Shown in pieces: positions 9,682-18,202 of a stretch of DNA of 64,000 nt (the stretch's first letter is position 1; the number at the start of each line of letters is the position of its first letter). Under the pieces are notes generated by a model. The model was given only the letters and a program-made list of their open reading frames with translations, made no database searches and was not told where the DNA came from. Source of the stretch: Nonomuraea spiralis (GTDB lineage: Bacteria; Actinomycetota; Actinomycetes; Streptosporangiales; Streptosporangiaceae); assembly GCF_014648435.1 (NCBI RefSeq), contig NZ_BMRC01000028.1, positions 62,001 to 126,000 of the forward strand. Direction: 5' to 3'. The position numbers and the translations under genes are program-made.

Positions 9682-10323
9682 TCAGCCGGTGAATCCGTGG
9701 GCGTACAGGCGGGCGATCAGGCCGTCGATGCCGCACGGCTGGTTCCAGCCGGGCGAGGAGAAGATCTCGTCCTTGCCTCCGACGGCCCGGCCTCCCGGGT
9801 CGTCGGTCACCTCGTGCAGGATCACGCCCTGCGGCGGCGTGGAGTGGACGACCGGACGTCCCTCGACGACCGTGCCGGACGGTCTGGCGTCGTTCATGAA
9901 CAGCAGCACCCGGGTGCCCGCGGGCACGGCACGGGCGAAGTCGGCCACGCTGTGGACGGGCGTGCCCTCGTCGTCCAGCGCCGCTCCCTGGTAGAAGGCG
10001 ACGTCCACGACGTCCGTGGCGGCGCCCTTGAGCCGTTTCCCGACCTGGGTGCGCATGAGGACGTACCGGGTACGGTCCCCCGGGATGCCCTCCTCGACCA
10101 CGGGCCCGGCGATCCAGCCCGTCACGTGGCCGGTGACGACGGTCTTCACCTTCCCGGCGAGCGCCTCGGGCGACGGGGAGGCGGGGTAGTCGTACACGAC
10201 CTGCCGCAGGACGCGCGTGTCCAGCGGGCCCGTACGGGCGGAGCTCGCGCACGCGGGCGGCGGCTCGGGTCCGGCGACGCCGCACCCCGCGACGAGGACG
10301 AGCAGAAGGATGATCGACCGCAT
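9682..10323 (-). CDS. Lipoprotein of unknown function
   Basis: A protein of 213 residues that starts MRSIILLLVLVAGCG, a short signal peptide ending in a lipobox with Cys at position 14, so it should be lipid-anchored outside the membrane. The mature part has two conserved-looking blocks, KVKTVVTGHVTGW and GTRVLLFMNDARPSGT, typical of a small beta-rich domain; I do not recognise the family. The ATG at 10323 is chosen because the upstream in-frame extension lies antisense to the divergent gene and carries no signal peptide. Confidence 0.75.
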   Translation of the reverse strand: MRSIILLLVLVAGCGVAGPEPPPACASSARTGPLDTRVLRQVVYDYPASPSPEALAGKVKTVVTGHVTGWIAGPVVEEGIPGDRTRYVLMRTQVGKRLKGAATDVVDVAFYQGAALDDEGTPVHSVADFARAVPAGTRVLLFMNDARPSGTVVEGRPVVHSTPPQGVILHEVTDDPGGRAVGGKDEIFSSPGWNQPCGIDGLIARLYAHGFTG

Positions 10324-10374
10324 ACCGGTGAAACGCGCGCGGGCCCCGAGCGGTTCGAGGGTTACAGTCTGATC

Positions 10375-10743
10375 GTGAGTGACGACAACGCGGCCATCGA
10401 GGAGGGCGCCAAGAAGTCCGGCATCCTCTGGCTCACCCTCGACCGCCCGCGCCTGGCCTGGCACGCCTGGCACGACGGCGCGATCTACCTCGTGACCGGC
10501 GGCGGCGAGCAACACCTGCCGGGGCTCGACGCGCTCGACCGGGTGCACGTGACGCTGCGCAGCAAGGACAACGGCGCGCGGCTGGTGGAGTTCGACGCCG
10601 CGGTCTCGGTCGTCGACCAGGCCGCCGCGCCCGACGCCGTCGCGGTGCTGGCCAAGGAGCGGCTGAACGCCCCCGACAGCGAGCACCTCACCCGGCGCTG
10701 GGCCGACGACTCGACCGTCCTGCGCCTCACCCCGGAGCGCTGA
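10375..10743 (+). CDS. Conserved hypothetical protein, possible split-barrel fold
   Basis: A protein of 122 residues starting at GTG (MSDDNAAIEEG). The segments SGILWLTLDRPRLAWHAWH and AIYLVTGGGEQHLPGL followed by HVTLRSKDNGARLVEFDA look like the beta strands of a pyridoxamine-phosphate-oxidase-like barrel, but I cannot assign cofactor or substrate. It is transcribed away from the lipoprotein gene with about 50 bases between their starts, and ends 18 bases before the end of the EamA gene. Confidence 0.7.
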   Translation: MSDDNAAIEEGAKKSGILWLTLDRPRLAWHAWHDGAIYLVTGGGEQHLPGLDALDRVHVTLRSKDNGARLVEFDAAVSVVDQAAAPDAVAVLAKERLNAPDSEHLTRRWADDSTVLRLTPER

Positions 10744-10761
10744 CCTCCGGGACGAGCGGGC

Positions 10762-11712
10762 TCACACCTGGGCGGTGACCTCGACGGGCCGGTCCGGGAC
10801 GGGCTGAGGCCGGCCGCCCGCGGTGGCGGTCTGGGCGAGCAGCGCGCCGCCGAGCACGATCAGCCCGCCGACGATCTGGAACGCCCCCAGCCTCTCGCCG
10901 ATCAGCGCCCACGCGACCACCGCGCCGCCGATGACCTCCAGCGAGGCGACCGTCGCCCCCACCGCCGCCGACAGCCGCTTCAGCATGTTCATGCTCAGGA
11001 TGTACGCCAGCGCGGTCGCCACCAGCACCAGCCACAGGTACGCCCCCAGCACCGGCAACGTCGTGCCGCCCTGCGGGGCCACGGAACGGGTGAAGGCGTC
11101 CCAGGGGATGTCCCAGGGCCGCGCGAACGGGATCAGCACGACGGCCGAGCCGACCATCCCCCAGGCGACCAGGCCGAGCAGGTCGATGTCCGGGCCGAGG
11201 CTGTCGCCCATCAGGAAGTACCCGGCGCAGCACGCCCCGGCCAGCAGCCCGAGCATCAGGCCGAGCGCGTCCAGCCGCATGCCCTGCCACGCCTCGACGA
11301 CGATCGCGAGGCCGGCGAACGCGACCACCGCGCCGACGTACGCGGCCCTGGCCAGGCGTACCTTGCGGACGAACCGGACCCAGGCCACCACCATCACCGG
11401 CGCCATGAACTCCAGCAGCAGCGCGATCCCCACCGGCAGCCGGGTGATCGCGACGAAGTAGAGCGACTGCACACCCGCGACGGCCATCACCGTGTACAAC
11501 CCCAGGAACGGCAGCCGGGCGCGCGGGATGTACAGCGCCCGGGGTCTCACCACCGCCAGCACCGCGACCAGCAGCAGCCCGGCGCCCGCCATCCGCGTCC
11601 AGACGGCCTCGATCGGCGCCAGCCCGGCCGCGATGAGGTACTTGGCCATCGGCCCGGAGAACGCGAAACAACACGACGACACGAATGCCAGTGCGAGCCC
11701 CGTCAACCTCAT
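10762..11712 (-). CDS. EamA/DMT-family transporter
   Basis: An inner-membrane protein of 316 residues with ten hydrophobic helices in two repeated halves, the drug/metabolite transporter architecture. It starts MRLTGLALAFVSSCCFAFSG, and each half carries the usual small-residue helix pattern (for example LEFMAPVMVVAW and LEVIGGAVVAWALIGERL). It probably exports a small metabolite or amino acid. The ATG at 11712 is chosen because the further upstream reading (to 11772) is hydrophilic and runs into the divergent gene's leader. Substrate unknown. Confidence 0.86.
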   Translation of the reverse strand: MRLTGLALAFVSSCCFAFSGPMAKYLIAAGLAPIEAVWTRMAGAGLLLVAVLAVVRPRALYIPRARLPFLGLYTVMAVAGVQSLYFVAITRLPVGIALLLEFMAPVMVVAWVRFVRKVRLARAAYVGAVVAFAGLAIVVEAWQGMRLDALGLMLGLLAGACCAGYFLMGDSLGPDIDLLGLVAWGMVGSAVVLIPFARPWDIPWDAFTRSVAPQGGTTLPVLGAYLWLVLVATALAYILSMNMLKRLSAAVGATVASLEVIGGAVVAWALIGERLGAFQIVGGLIVLGGALLAQTATAGGRPQPVPDRPVEVTAQV

Positions 11713-11810
11713 CGCTACCCCTACAGACCAGTAATCAGCGTTTAACGCGTTTGATACTGACATGCCAGGCATCCGGGGCGCAACGGCGTCTCACTGTTAG
11801 CCTGACCAAC

Positions 11811-13019
11811 GTGAAGATCTTCGTGGCCCGGCTGGCGGGGACCCCCGTCTTCGACCCCACGGGCGATCAGATCGGCCGGGTCAGGGACGTCGTGGTGGGC
11901 CTGCGCATCACCGGGAATCCGCAGGTGCACGGGATGGTCGTCGAGGTGCAGCCGCGCCGCCGGGTGTTCCTCCCGATCACCCGCGTACGCCGCATCGAGG
12001 CGGGCGCCCTCGTGTTCACCGGACGGCTCAACATGCGCCGGTTCGAACAGCGCGCCACGGAGACGCTGGTGATCGGCGAGGTGCTCGACCTGTCCGTACG
12101 GGTCGGCGACGAGCCCATGACGGTCTACGACGTCGCCATGGAGGAGAGCCTGCCCTCCCGGTGGGAGATCACCAAGGTCGCGCTCTTCAAGGGCCGCCGA
12201 CGCGAGCCCAGGACGGTGGACTGGGGCGAGGTGTCCGGGTTCGACACCCTGCAGAAGGACCAGGGCGCGGCCGGCCTGATCGCCGCGTTCGAGTCGCTGC
12301 GCGCCGCCGACGTGGCCAGCGCGCTGCACGAGCTGCCCAGCAAGCGCCGCATCGAGATCGCCCGCGAGCTCACCGACGACCGCCTGGCCGACGTGCTCGA
12401 AGAGCTGCCGCTCGACGACCAGATCGGCATCCTCGGCACCCTCGAACCCGAGCGGGCCGCCGACGTCCTGGAGGAGATGAGCCCCGACGACGCCGCCGAC
12501 CTGCTGCACGACCTGCCCGAGGAGCAGGCGGCCAGGCTGCTGGCGCTCATGGAGCCCGGCGAGGCGGCCCCGGTGCGGCGGCTGCTGACCTACGCCGACG
12601 ACACCGCGGGCGGCGTGATGACCAGCGAGCCCGTCATCCTGCCGCCCAACGCGACGGTGGCCGAGGCGCTGGCCCACATCAGGCAGCAGGACCTGCCGCC
12701 CGCCGTCGCCGCCCAGGTCTACGTGACCAGGCCGCCCACCGAGACGCCGACGGGCACGTACCTGGGGGTCTCGCACTTCCAGCGGTTGCTGCGCGAGCCG
12801 CCCTCGACGCTGCTCGGCCGCGTGCTCGACCCCTCGCTCGACCCGATCAGGCCCGACTTCACCCTTCGCCAGGTCCACGCCTTCCTGGCCAACTACAACC
12901 TGGTCGCCGCGCCGGTCGTGGACGAACTGGGCAGACTGGTCGGGGCGGTGACCGTCGACGACGTGCTCGACCACCTGCTTCCCGATGACTGGCGTGAGGG
13001 GGACGACCGTGACCACTGA
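11811..13019 (+). CDS. PRC-barrel / MgtE-N / CBS protein without a transport domain
   Basis: A soluble protein of 402 residues. Residues 1-120 resemble a PRC barrel (FDPTGDQIGRVRDVVVGL). Residues about 155-290 are an MgtE N-terminal superhelix with its repeated ADVLEELPLDDQ, ADVLEEMSPDDAADLL and ARLLALMEPGEAAP units. The C-terminus has CBS motifs beginning AGGVMTSEPVILP and ending LVGAVTVDDVLDHLLP. The five-helix magnesium channel of true MgtE is absent. It is therefore a regulator or sensor, perhaps of the DUF1003 membrane protein whose start lies inside its 3' end. The start is the GTG at 11811. Confidence 0.85.
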   Translation: MKIFVARLAGTPVFDPTGDQIGRVRDVVVGLRITGNPQVHGMVVEVQPRRRVFLPITRVRRIEAGALVFTGRLNMRRFEQRATETLVIGEVLDLSVRVGDEPMTVYDVAMEESLPSRWEITKVALFKGRRREPRTVDWGEVSGFDTLQKDQGAAGLIAAFESLRAADVASALHELPSKRRIEIARELTDDRLADVLEELPLDDQIGILGTLEPERAADVLEEMSPDDAADLLHDLPEEQAARLLALMEPGEAAPVRRLLTYADDTAGGVMTSEPVILPPNATVAEALAHIRQQDLPPAVAAQVYVTRPPTETPTGTYLGVSHFQRLLREPPSTLLGRVLDPSLDPIRPDFTLRQVHAFLANYNLVAAPVVDELGRLVGAVTVDDVLDHLLPDDWREGDDRDH

Positions 13020-13476
13020 ACGACTCGACCAGCCGCGGGCGCTGCGCCGCTCGCTGCGTCCGCACTACGACCCCGAGGCGTTCGGCCGCCTGTCCGAGCG
13101 CATCGCCCGCTTCCTCGGCACGGCCCGCTTCATCGTCTACATGACGGTGTTCGTGGCGATCTGGGTGATCTGGAACGTCGCCGCGCCCCCGGCGCTGAAA
13201 TGGGACCCGTACCCGTTCATCTTCCTCACGCTGATGTTGTCGTTGCAGGCCAGCTACGCCGCGCCGCTCATCCTGCTGGCCCAGAACCGCCAGGACGACA
13301 GAGACCGCATCCAGTACGAACAGGACCGCGAGACCGCCGACCGCAACCAGGCCGAGATCGAATACCTCACCCGCGAGATCGCCGGCCTGCGCCTGGCCCT
13401 GAACGAGGTCGCCACCCGCGACTACCTGCGCGCCGAGCTCAACCGGCTGCTGGAGGAGCTCAACAAACGTCAGTGA
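13009..13476 (+). CDS. DUF1003 family membrane protein
   Basis: A protein of 155 residues with two central hydrophobic helices (FIVYMTVFVAIWVIWN and FIFLTLMLSLQASYAAPLIL) followed by a charged coiled-coil-like C-terminus with the family signature LLAQNRQDDRDR. An in-frame ATG at 12985 exists, but the GTG at 13009 has AGGGGG six bases upstream and gives the usual length. It overlaps the MgtE-N/CBS gene by 11 bases, implying coupled translation and joint function in ion homeostasis. It overlaps the convergent marR-like gene by 17 bases. Confidence 0.87.
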   Translation: MTTERLDQPRALRRSLRPHYDPEAFGRLSERIARFLGTARFIVYMTVFVAIWVIWNVAAPPALKWDPYPFIFLTLMLSLQASYAAPLILLAQNRQDDRDRIQYEQDRETADRNQAEIEYLTREIAGLRLALNEVATRDYLRAELNRLLEELNKRQ

Positions 13477-13921
13477 CGTCGAGCCTGGCCAGCAACGCCC
13501 GCACCTCGCCGATGTCGCCGGCGCCCAGCAGGTCGAGGAACTGGCTCTTGACCCCGCGCAGGTAGGTGGGCGTGGCCTCGGCCAGCCGCTCGGCCCCCGG
13601 CTCCGTCAGCACCGCGAACAGCCCGCGGGCGTCATCTGAGCACGCCTCCCGCCCGACCAGCCCGTGGCGCTGCAACCGGTCGATCAGCCTGGTCAGCCCG
13701 CTGCGGGAGAGCAGCACGCGGTCGGCCAGGTCGTTCATGCGCAGCCGCCGCCCCGGCGCCTCGGCGAGCCGCGCCAGCACCTCGTACGAGGCCAGCGGCA
13801 GGTCGTGGGCCACGAGCAGTTCGGTCTCCAGGCGGCGGGCGATGCGGACCTGGGCCCGCTGCAACGTCCGCCAGACCGCCAGCTCCTCGGCGGTGAGCCC
13901 CTCGTCGCGCAGAAGAGTCAC
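13460..13921 (-). CDS. MarR family transcriptional regulator
   Basis: A winged-helix regulator of 153 residues. The recognition region is RMNDLADRVLLSRSGLTRLI and the wing is VGREACSDDARGLFAVLT, a standard MarR arrangement flanked by dimerisation helices. The start is GTG at 13921 with AAGG about seven bases upstream. The mrp gene starts 159 bases away on the other strand and could share a control region with it. The ligand and target are unknown; autoregulation is typical of the family but no clear palindrome was confirmed. Confidence 0.88.
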   Translation of the reverse strand: MTLLRDEGLTAEELAVWRTLQRAQVRIARRLETELLVAHDLPLASYEVLARLAEAPGRRLRMNDLADRVLLSRSGLTRLIDRLQRHGLVGREACSDDARGLFAVLTEPGAERLAEATPTYLRGVKSQFLDLLGAGDIGEVRALLARLDVTDVC

Positions 13922-14079
13922 GCAGTAACCTTAGACGTTGTTGCACAGACACCTAACAGCGCGGATTAACTCAGCGGCTCCCCTGGTTCATACCATGGAG
14001 GGGCATCCTCACTGGCTTTCAGCGCCTGTCACACATAGACGACTAAGGAGGGACGGCACTCCCTCGTGCCGAGACTTCG

Positions 14080-15219
14080 ATGGCACCAACCCAGGAACAG
14101 GTGACGGCCGCCCTCGCCACCGTCATCGACCCCGAGATCCGCCGCCCGATCACCGATCTCGACATGGTCAAGAACATCGAGATCGCCCCGGACGGCGCGG
14201 TGCGCGTGGGCGTCTATCTCACGGTGTCGGGCTGCCCGATGAAGGACACCATCACCCGCGACGTGAAGACGGCGGTCGCCAAGGTCGGCGGCGTGACGGA
14301 CGTCCAGGTCGAGCTCGACGTGATGAGCACCGAGCAGCGCAAGACCCTCCAGACCAAGCTGAGGGGCAACCGCGGCCCGGAGAAGGAGATCCCCTTCAAC
14401 CAGCCCGGCTCGCTGACCCGCGTCTTCGCCGTCGCGAGCGGCAAGGGCGGCGTGGGCAAGTCGTCGGTGACCGTCAACCTGGCCGCCGCCATGGCCTCCA
14501 GCGGCCTCAAGGTCGGCATCGTCGACGCCGACATCTACGGTCACAGCATTCCTCGCATGCTGGGCGCCGCCGAGCGTCCCACCAAGGTCGAGGACATGAT
14601 CATGCCGCCCTCGGCGCATGACATCAAGGTCATCTCGGTCGGCATGTTCAAGCCCGAGGGCAACACGCCGGTCGTCTGGCGCGGGCCGATGCTCGACCGG
14701 GCGCTCCACCAGTTCCTGGCCGACGTCTACTGGGGCGACCTCGACGTCCTGCTGCTCGACCTGCCCCCGGGCACCGGCGACATCGCCATCTCGGTGGCCC
14801 AGCGGCTCCCGTCGGCGGAGATCCTGGTCGTGACCACGCCCCAGCAGGCCGCCGCCGAGGTGGCCGAGCGGGCCGGTTCGATCGCCGCCCAGACCCACCA
14901 GCAGATCGCCGGCGTGATCGAGAACATGTCCTGGCTGCCCTGTCCCCACTGCGACGAGCGCGTCGCCGTGTTCGGCGAGGGCGGCGGCCAGACCGTCGCC
15001 GACGCCCTGACCCGTACGCTGGGCGCCCGCGTCCCGCTGCTCGGCCAGGTGCCGATCGACCTGCGTCTGCGCGAGGGCGGCGACGAGGGCAAGCCGCTGG
15101 TGCTGACCGACCCCGACTCGCCCGCCGCCGCGGAGCTGCGGAAGATCGCCGCGGGTCTGAGCAAGCGCTCCTCCAGCCTCAAGGGCATGCAGCTCGGCCT
15201 CGCGCCCAACCGCTCCTGA
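14080..15219 (+). CDS. mrp: Mrp/ApbC family Fe-S cluster carrier ATPase
   Basis: A cytoplasmic P-loop protein of 379 residues that carries and transfers iron-sulfur clusters. Residues about 5-85 form the MIP18 (DUF59) domain, for example VIDPEIRRPITDLDMV. The deviant Walker A is GKGGVGKSS near residue 121, followed by VDADIYGHSIPRML and DLPPGTGD. The CxxC that bridges the cluster in the dimer is in PCPHCDERVAVFG. Length and layout are those of actinobacterial Mrp. A perfect hairpin follows the stop, which would end transcription. Confidence 0.92.
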   Translation: MAPTQEQVTAALATVIDPEIRRPITDLDMVKNIEIAPDGAVRVGVYLTVSGCPMKDTITRDVKTAVAKVGGVTDVQVELDVMSTEQRKTLQTKLRGNRGPEKEIPFNQPGSLTRVFAVASGKGGVGKSSVTVNLAAAMASSGLKVGIVDADIYGHSIPRMLGAAERPTKVEDMIMPPSAHDIKVISVGMFKPEGNTPVVWRGPMLDRALHQFLADVYWGDLDVLLLDLPPGTGDIAISVAQRLPSAEILVVTTPQQAAAEVAERAGSIAAQTHQQIAGVIENMSWLPCPHCDERVAVFGEGGGQTVADALTRTLGARVPLLGQVPIDLRLREGGDEGKPLVLTDPDSPAAAELRKIAAGLSKRSSSLKGMQLGLAPNRS

Positions 15220-15231
15220 CCCCTGACGCCG

Positions 15232-15267
15232 AACGGGCCCGCTCAAGCAAAGCTGAGCGGGCCCGTT
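15232..15267. terminator. Bidirectional hairpin terminator between mrp and tatB
   Basis: A perfect 14-base inverted repeat (aacgggcccgctca and its complement) around an 8-base loop, followed by a short ttt run on the plus strand and preceded by an aa on the other. It lies between the stops of two convergent genes and can serve both. Confidence 0.9.
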
Positions 15268-15285
15268 TCGCGTCTGCAGGGCGGA

Positions 15286-15654
15286 TCAGGTGGCCTCGGA
15301 GTCGTAGGGGGGCAACTCCCCATAGGCCAGCTCCACCGGCGGCTCAGGCGCGTCGTAGGACGACCCCACGGCGGCCGGCTCCAGGTCCTTCGGCCGGCCG
15401 TTCCAGTCGTCCTCGATGTCGTCGAGCAGGTGCTTGCGCACGAAGTTCTTCGGGTTGAGGTCGGCGGGGTCGAAGTTCTGGAACTCCGGCCCGAGGCCCG
15501 CCCGCAGGTCGTCGCGCGCGTTGTTGGCCATACGCCGCAGGTTGCGCAGGGTCTTGCCCGCCTGCGAGGCGGCCTGCGGCAACTTGTCAGGACCGAAGAC
15601 CAGGAGCGCGATGACGATCAGCGCTCCGACCTCCATCCACCCGAGTCCGAACAC
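15286..15654 (-). CDS. tatB: Sec-independent translocase subunit TatB
   Basis: A protein of 122 residues with one N-terminal transmembrane helix (MEVGALIVIALLVFGPDKLP) containing the Glu and the FGPDKLP hinge of the TatA/B family, then an amphipathic helix and a long acidic tail. The position beside htrA and the sigE pair matches the mycobacterial tatB location. It starts with GTG, with GGAG about five bases upstream. TatB receives twin-arginine substrates in the membrane. Confidence 0.92.
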   Translation of the reverse strand: MFGLGWMEVGALIVIALLVFGPDKLPQAASQAGKTLRNLRRMANNARDDLRAGLGPEFQNFDPADLNPKNFVRKHLLDDIEDDWNGRPKDLEPAAVGSSYDAPEPPVELAYGELPPYDSEAT

Positions 15655-15755
15655 CGTACGCTCCTACCCGCAGTCCACAATCCTCTCCACAGACTAAAGG
15701 CTCCAGCCCGTGGCTGAACCGTCTCCCCTGGGTCATATCACTCAGGAGAGATCTC

Positions 15756-17522
15756 TCAGGACGGAGTGGGCGCGGGCTGCTCGTCGGCGACGATGGTCAG
15801 GGTGGCGGTGCGTTCCTGGCCGGCGCGCTGGTACTTGACCGTGAGCTTGGCACCCGGGGCCTTGCTGCGGATCAGGGCGATCAGCTCGTTGCCGTCCTGC
15901 AGCGTCAGGCCGTCGACCTCGATGATGACGTCGCCCGCCTTCAGACCGGCCTTGTCGGCGGGGCCGTTGGCGTCCACCGGCTGGCGGCCCTCGGCGGGCT
16001 CGGACGCGATGCGCACACCCTGTCCCTTGTAGTCCTTGTCCAGCACGATGCCGATCTTGGGACGCTTGGCCTTGCCCGTGGTGATCAGTTCCTCGGCCAC
16101 GCGGCGCGTCTGGTTCACCGGGATCGCGAAGCCGAGGCCGATGCTGCCGCTCTGGCTGCCCACCGAACGGCTCAGGGTGGCGATGGCCGAGTTGACCCCG
16201 ACGACCTCGCCCCTGCCGTTCACCAGCGGGCCGCCGGAGTTGCCGGGGTTGATGGCGGCGTCGGTCTGGATGGCGCTGATGTACGCCGGCTCCTCGGTGG
16301 CCGCGCCTGTCTCGTCGCCGGCGATGACCGGACGGTTGAGCGAGCTGACGATGCCGGTGGTCACCGTACCGGTCAGGCCGAGCGGCGAGCCGATGGCGAT
16401 CACCGGGTCGCCCACCACGACCTGGTCGGAGTTGCCGAGGGTGATCTCGGGCGTGCCGAAGGTCTCCTCGGGCTTGACCACGGCCAGGTCGGAGCCCGGG
16501 TCGCGGCCGACGATGCGGGCGGCGGTGGTCTTGCGGTTGTTGAACATGATCCGGATCTCGCCGCCCTTGGCGGCCATGGCGACCACGTGGTTGTTGGTCA
16601 CCACGTAGCCGTTCTTGATCAGGAATCCGGAGCCGGACGCGCCCTCGGTGTTGGCGCCGTTGCCGACCTCCAGCGAGACCACGCTGGGCAGCACCCGCGC
16701 GGCCACGCCGGCCACCGAGTCGGGCGCCCTGTTGGTCGCGCCCGTCGGAACGGGGCCGAGGCTGTAGGAGGGGTCGGTGCCGCTGCTGCCGGTGCGCGTG
16801 AGCAGGTACGTGCCGAGGCTGCCGAGCACGGAGGCGACCAGGGCGATGGCCACGGCGATCGCGATCAGGGCGCCGGTGTTGAGGCCGCGCCTGGGCAGCG
16901 TGCCCGCGCCGGGCGCGCCGGGCGGCGGTGGCGCCCAGCCCTGGCCCATGCCCATGGCCTGGCGCGGGGGCGGCGGCTGGTGCCCGCCGTAGGCCCCCAT
17001 GAACGGCGGCGGCTGCGGCGGCCGTGGCCCGGTCTCCGCAGGCCCGAAGGACGGGCTCTCGTACGCCCGCGTGCCCCCTGGACTTTCGAAGAACGGCCCC
17101 TCGTAGGCCCGCGTGCCCCCGGGAGTCTCGAAGAACGGCCCCTCGCTCCCCCGCAAGGCGCCGGGGCTCTCGAAGGAGGGCCCCTCATAGGCCCGCGCGC
17201 CCCCCTGCGCCCCGGACGGCCCACCGCTCTCGTACGGCGACGGCGACGCCCCCTCGGAACGCCCCACCGGCTCGTACGGCGACGGGCCCGAGGGCTCGGA
17301 AGGACCCTGCGGCTGGTACGGCGGCGCGCCAGGCTCGGAGTGGCCCGGCTGCTCGGCGCGGCCGGACGGGTCGCCCCAGGACGCGCCGAACGAGGCGGGC
17401 GGGTCGGACCGCCGGTCCGCGTGCTCGCCCGACTCCTCGGCGGGCAGGAATTCCGGCCGCCCCTGTGGCTCGGGGAAGTCCGACGTTGTGCGTCCTTCTC
17501 CGGGGCGCGTCTCGTCGGTCAT
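15756..17522 (-). CDS. htrA: HtrA-like membrane-anchored serine protease
   Basis: A protein of 588 residues. Residues 1-215 are a Pro/Gly-rich cytoplasmic region with 14-residue repeats. One transmembrane helix follows (about 217-240). Then comes a trypsin-like domain with the triad visible as TNNHVVA (His), DPGSDLAVVK (Asp) and GNSGGP (Ser, near residue 432). A PDZ domain occupies about 490-575 (ADKAGLKAGDVIIEVDGLTL). It degrades or refolds damaged extracytoplasmic proteins. It lies downstream of the sigE/rseA pair in the same direction with a 157-base gap, as in mycobacteria, so it probably belongs to the envelope-stress response. Confidence 0.92.
   Translation of the reverse strand: MTDETRPGEGRTTSDFPEPQGRPEFLPAEESGEHADRRSDPPASFGASWGDPSGRAEQPGHSEPGAPPYQPQGPSEPSGPSPYEPVGRSEGASPSPYESGGPSGAQGGARAYEGPSFESPGALRGSEGPFFETPGGTRAYEGPFFESPGGTRAYESPSFGPAETGPRPPQPPPFMGAYGGHQPPPPRQAMGMGQGWAPPPPGAPGAGTLPRRGLNTGALIAIAVAIALVASVLGSLGTYLLTRTGSSGTDPSYSLGPVPTGATNRAPDSVAGVAARVLPSVVSLEVGNGANTEGASGSGFLIKNGYVVTNNHVVAMAAKGGEIRIMFNNRKTTAARIVGRDPGSDLAVVKPEETFGTPEITLGNSDQVVVGDPVIAIGSPLGLTGTVTTGIVSSLNRPVIAGDETGAATEEPAYISAIQTDAAINPGNSGGPLVNGRGEVVGVNSAIATLSRSVGSQSGSIGLGFAIPVNQTRRVAEELITTGKAKRPKIGIVLDKDYKGQGVRIASEPAEGRQPVDANGPADKAGLKAGDVIIEVDGLTLQDGNELIALIRSKAPGAKLTVKYQRAGQERTATLTIVADEQPAPTPS
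17058..17183. repeat. Three 42-base tandem repeats in htrA
   Basis: Three adjoining 42-base units, imperfect but clear, encode 14-residue repeats of the form AYEGPFFESPGGTR in the cytoplasmic N-terminal region of HtrA. Partial units flank them. The multiple-of-three length keeps the frame if copy number changes. Confidence 0.85.
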
Positions 17523-17679
17523 CTACGTCTCACCACTCCTTGCTCGGCCACCGCAATCTTCGCTCTTGCGGCATACGAGGGTCATAAAAGGCTTTGTTTG
17601 CGACAAATACCGAACCCAGATCGTATGCCCCTAGCATCGTCGACTACGCCAACCCGAGTATCCCAGGCGAATCCCAGGT

Positions 17680-18201
17680 TCAGGGCGTGGCGGTCGGCGG
17701 CGCGCTGGTGACCGGTGACTGCTGTACCCGCCAGAGCTCGACCGGCGGCGGGGTGTGGGCCCCCGTGCCCGAGACCGCGAAGAAGGTGCCGAGCGCCACG
17801 GCGGCGGACACCACGCCCACCGCGACGTACGCGCCGCGCCGCCTACCGCCCCGGCCAGGGCCCGAAGCCCCACCGGTGGCGTCCCTGCGCGGGCGGTTGT
17901 CCAGGGGCGCGATGCTGTGGGGCCCAGGAATGGGCACCCCCCCGAACGTACGGGAAGGGAAAGGGCGCTCCCTCGGCGGCAACGGACCACCCGGCTCCGC
18001 CATGCGCAGCAGCGACATGGTCAGATCGGCCGGCATCGCCGGGCCGTCGAGCGAACGCAGGCGCGACTTCAGCGCCCGCATCGACTCGACCTCTCGCCGG
18101 CAGTCAGCGCAGAAGGTCAGGTGGGCGAGCGCGCGATCGCGCTCGGTGTGGTTCAGCTCTCCGTCGACCAGCGCCGAAACACGTTCTCCAAGATGAGCCA
18201 T
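17680..18201 (-). CDS. rseA: Zinc-binding anti-sigma factor (RseA-like)
   Basis: A single-pass membrane protein of about 173 residues. The N-terminal anti-sigma domain carries the ZAS motif HLTFCADC near residues 31-38, which binds zinc and clamps the sigma factor. A basic linker and one transmembrane helix (YVAVGVVSAAVALGTFFAV) follow. The ATG at 18201 is preferred over the in-frame GTG at 18219 because GGAGGAAG lies about 10 bases upstream and only one base separates it from the sigma stop. Its partner is the adjacent ECF sigma factor. Confidence 0.88.
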   Translation of the reverse strand: MAHLGERVSALVDGELNHTERDRALAHLTFCADCRREVESMRALKSRLRSLDGPAMPADLTMSLLRMAEPGGPLPPRERPFPSRTFGGVPIPGPHSIAPLDNRPRRDATGGASGPGRGGRRRGAYVAVGVVSAAVALGTFFAVSGTGAHTPPPVELWRVQQSPVTSAPPTATP

Positions 18202-18202
18202 A

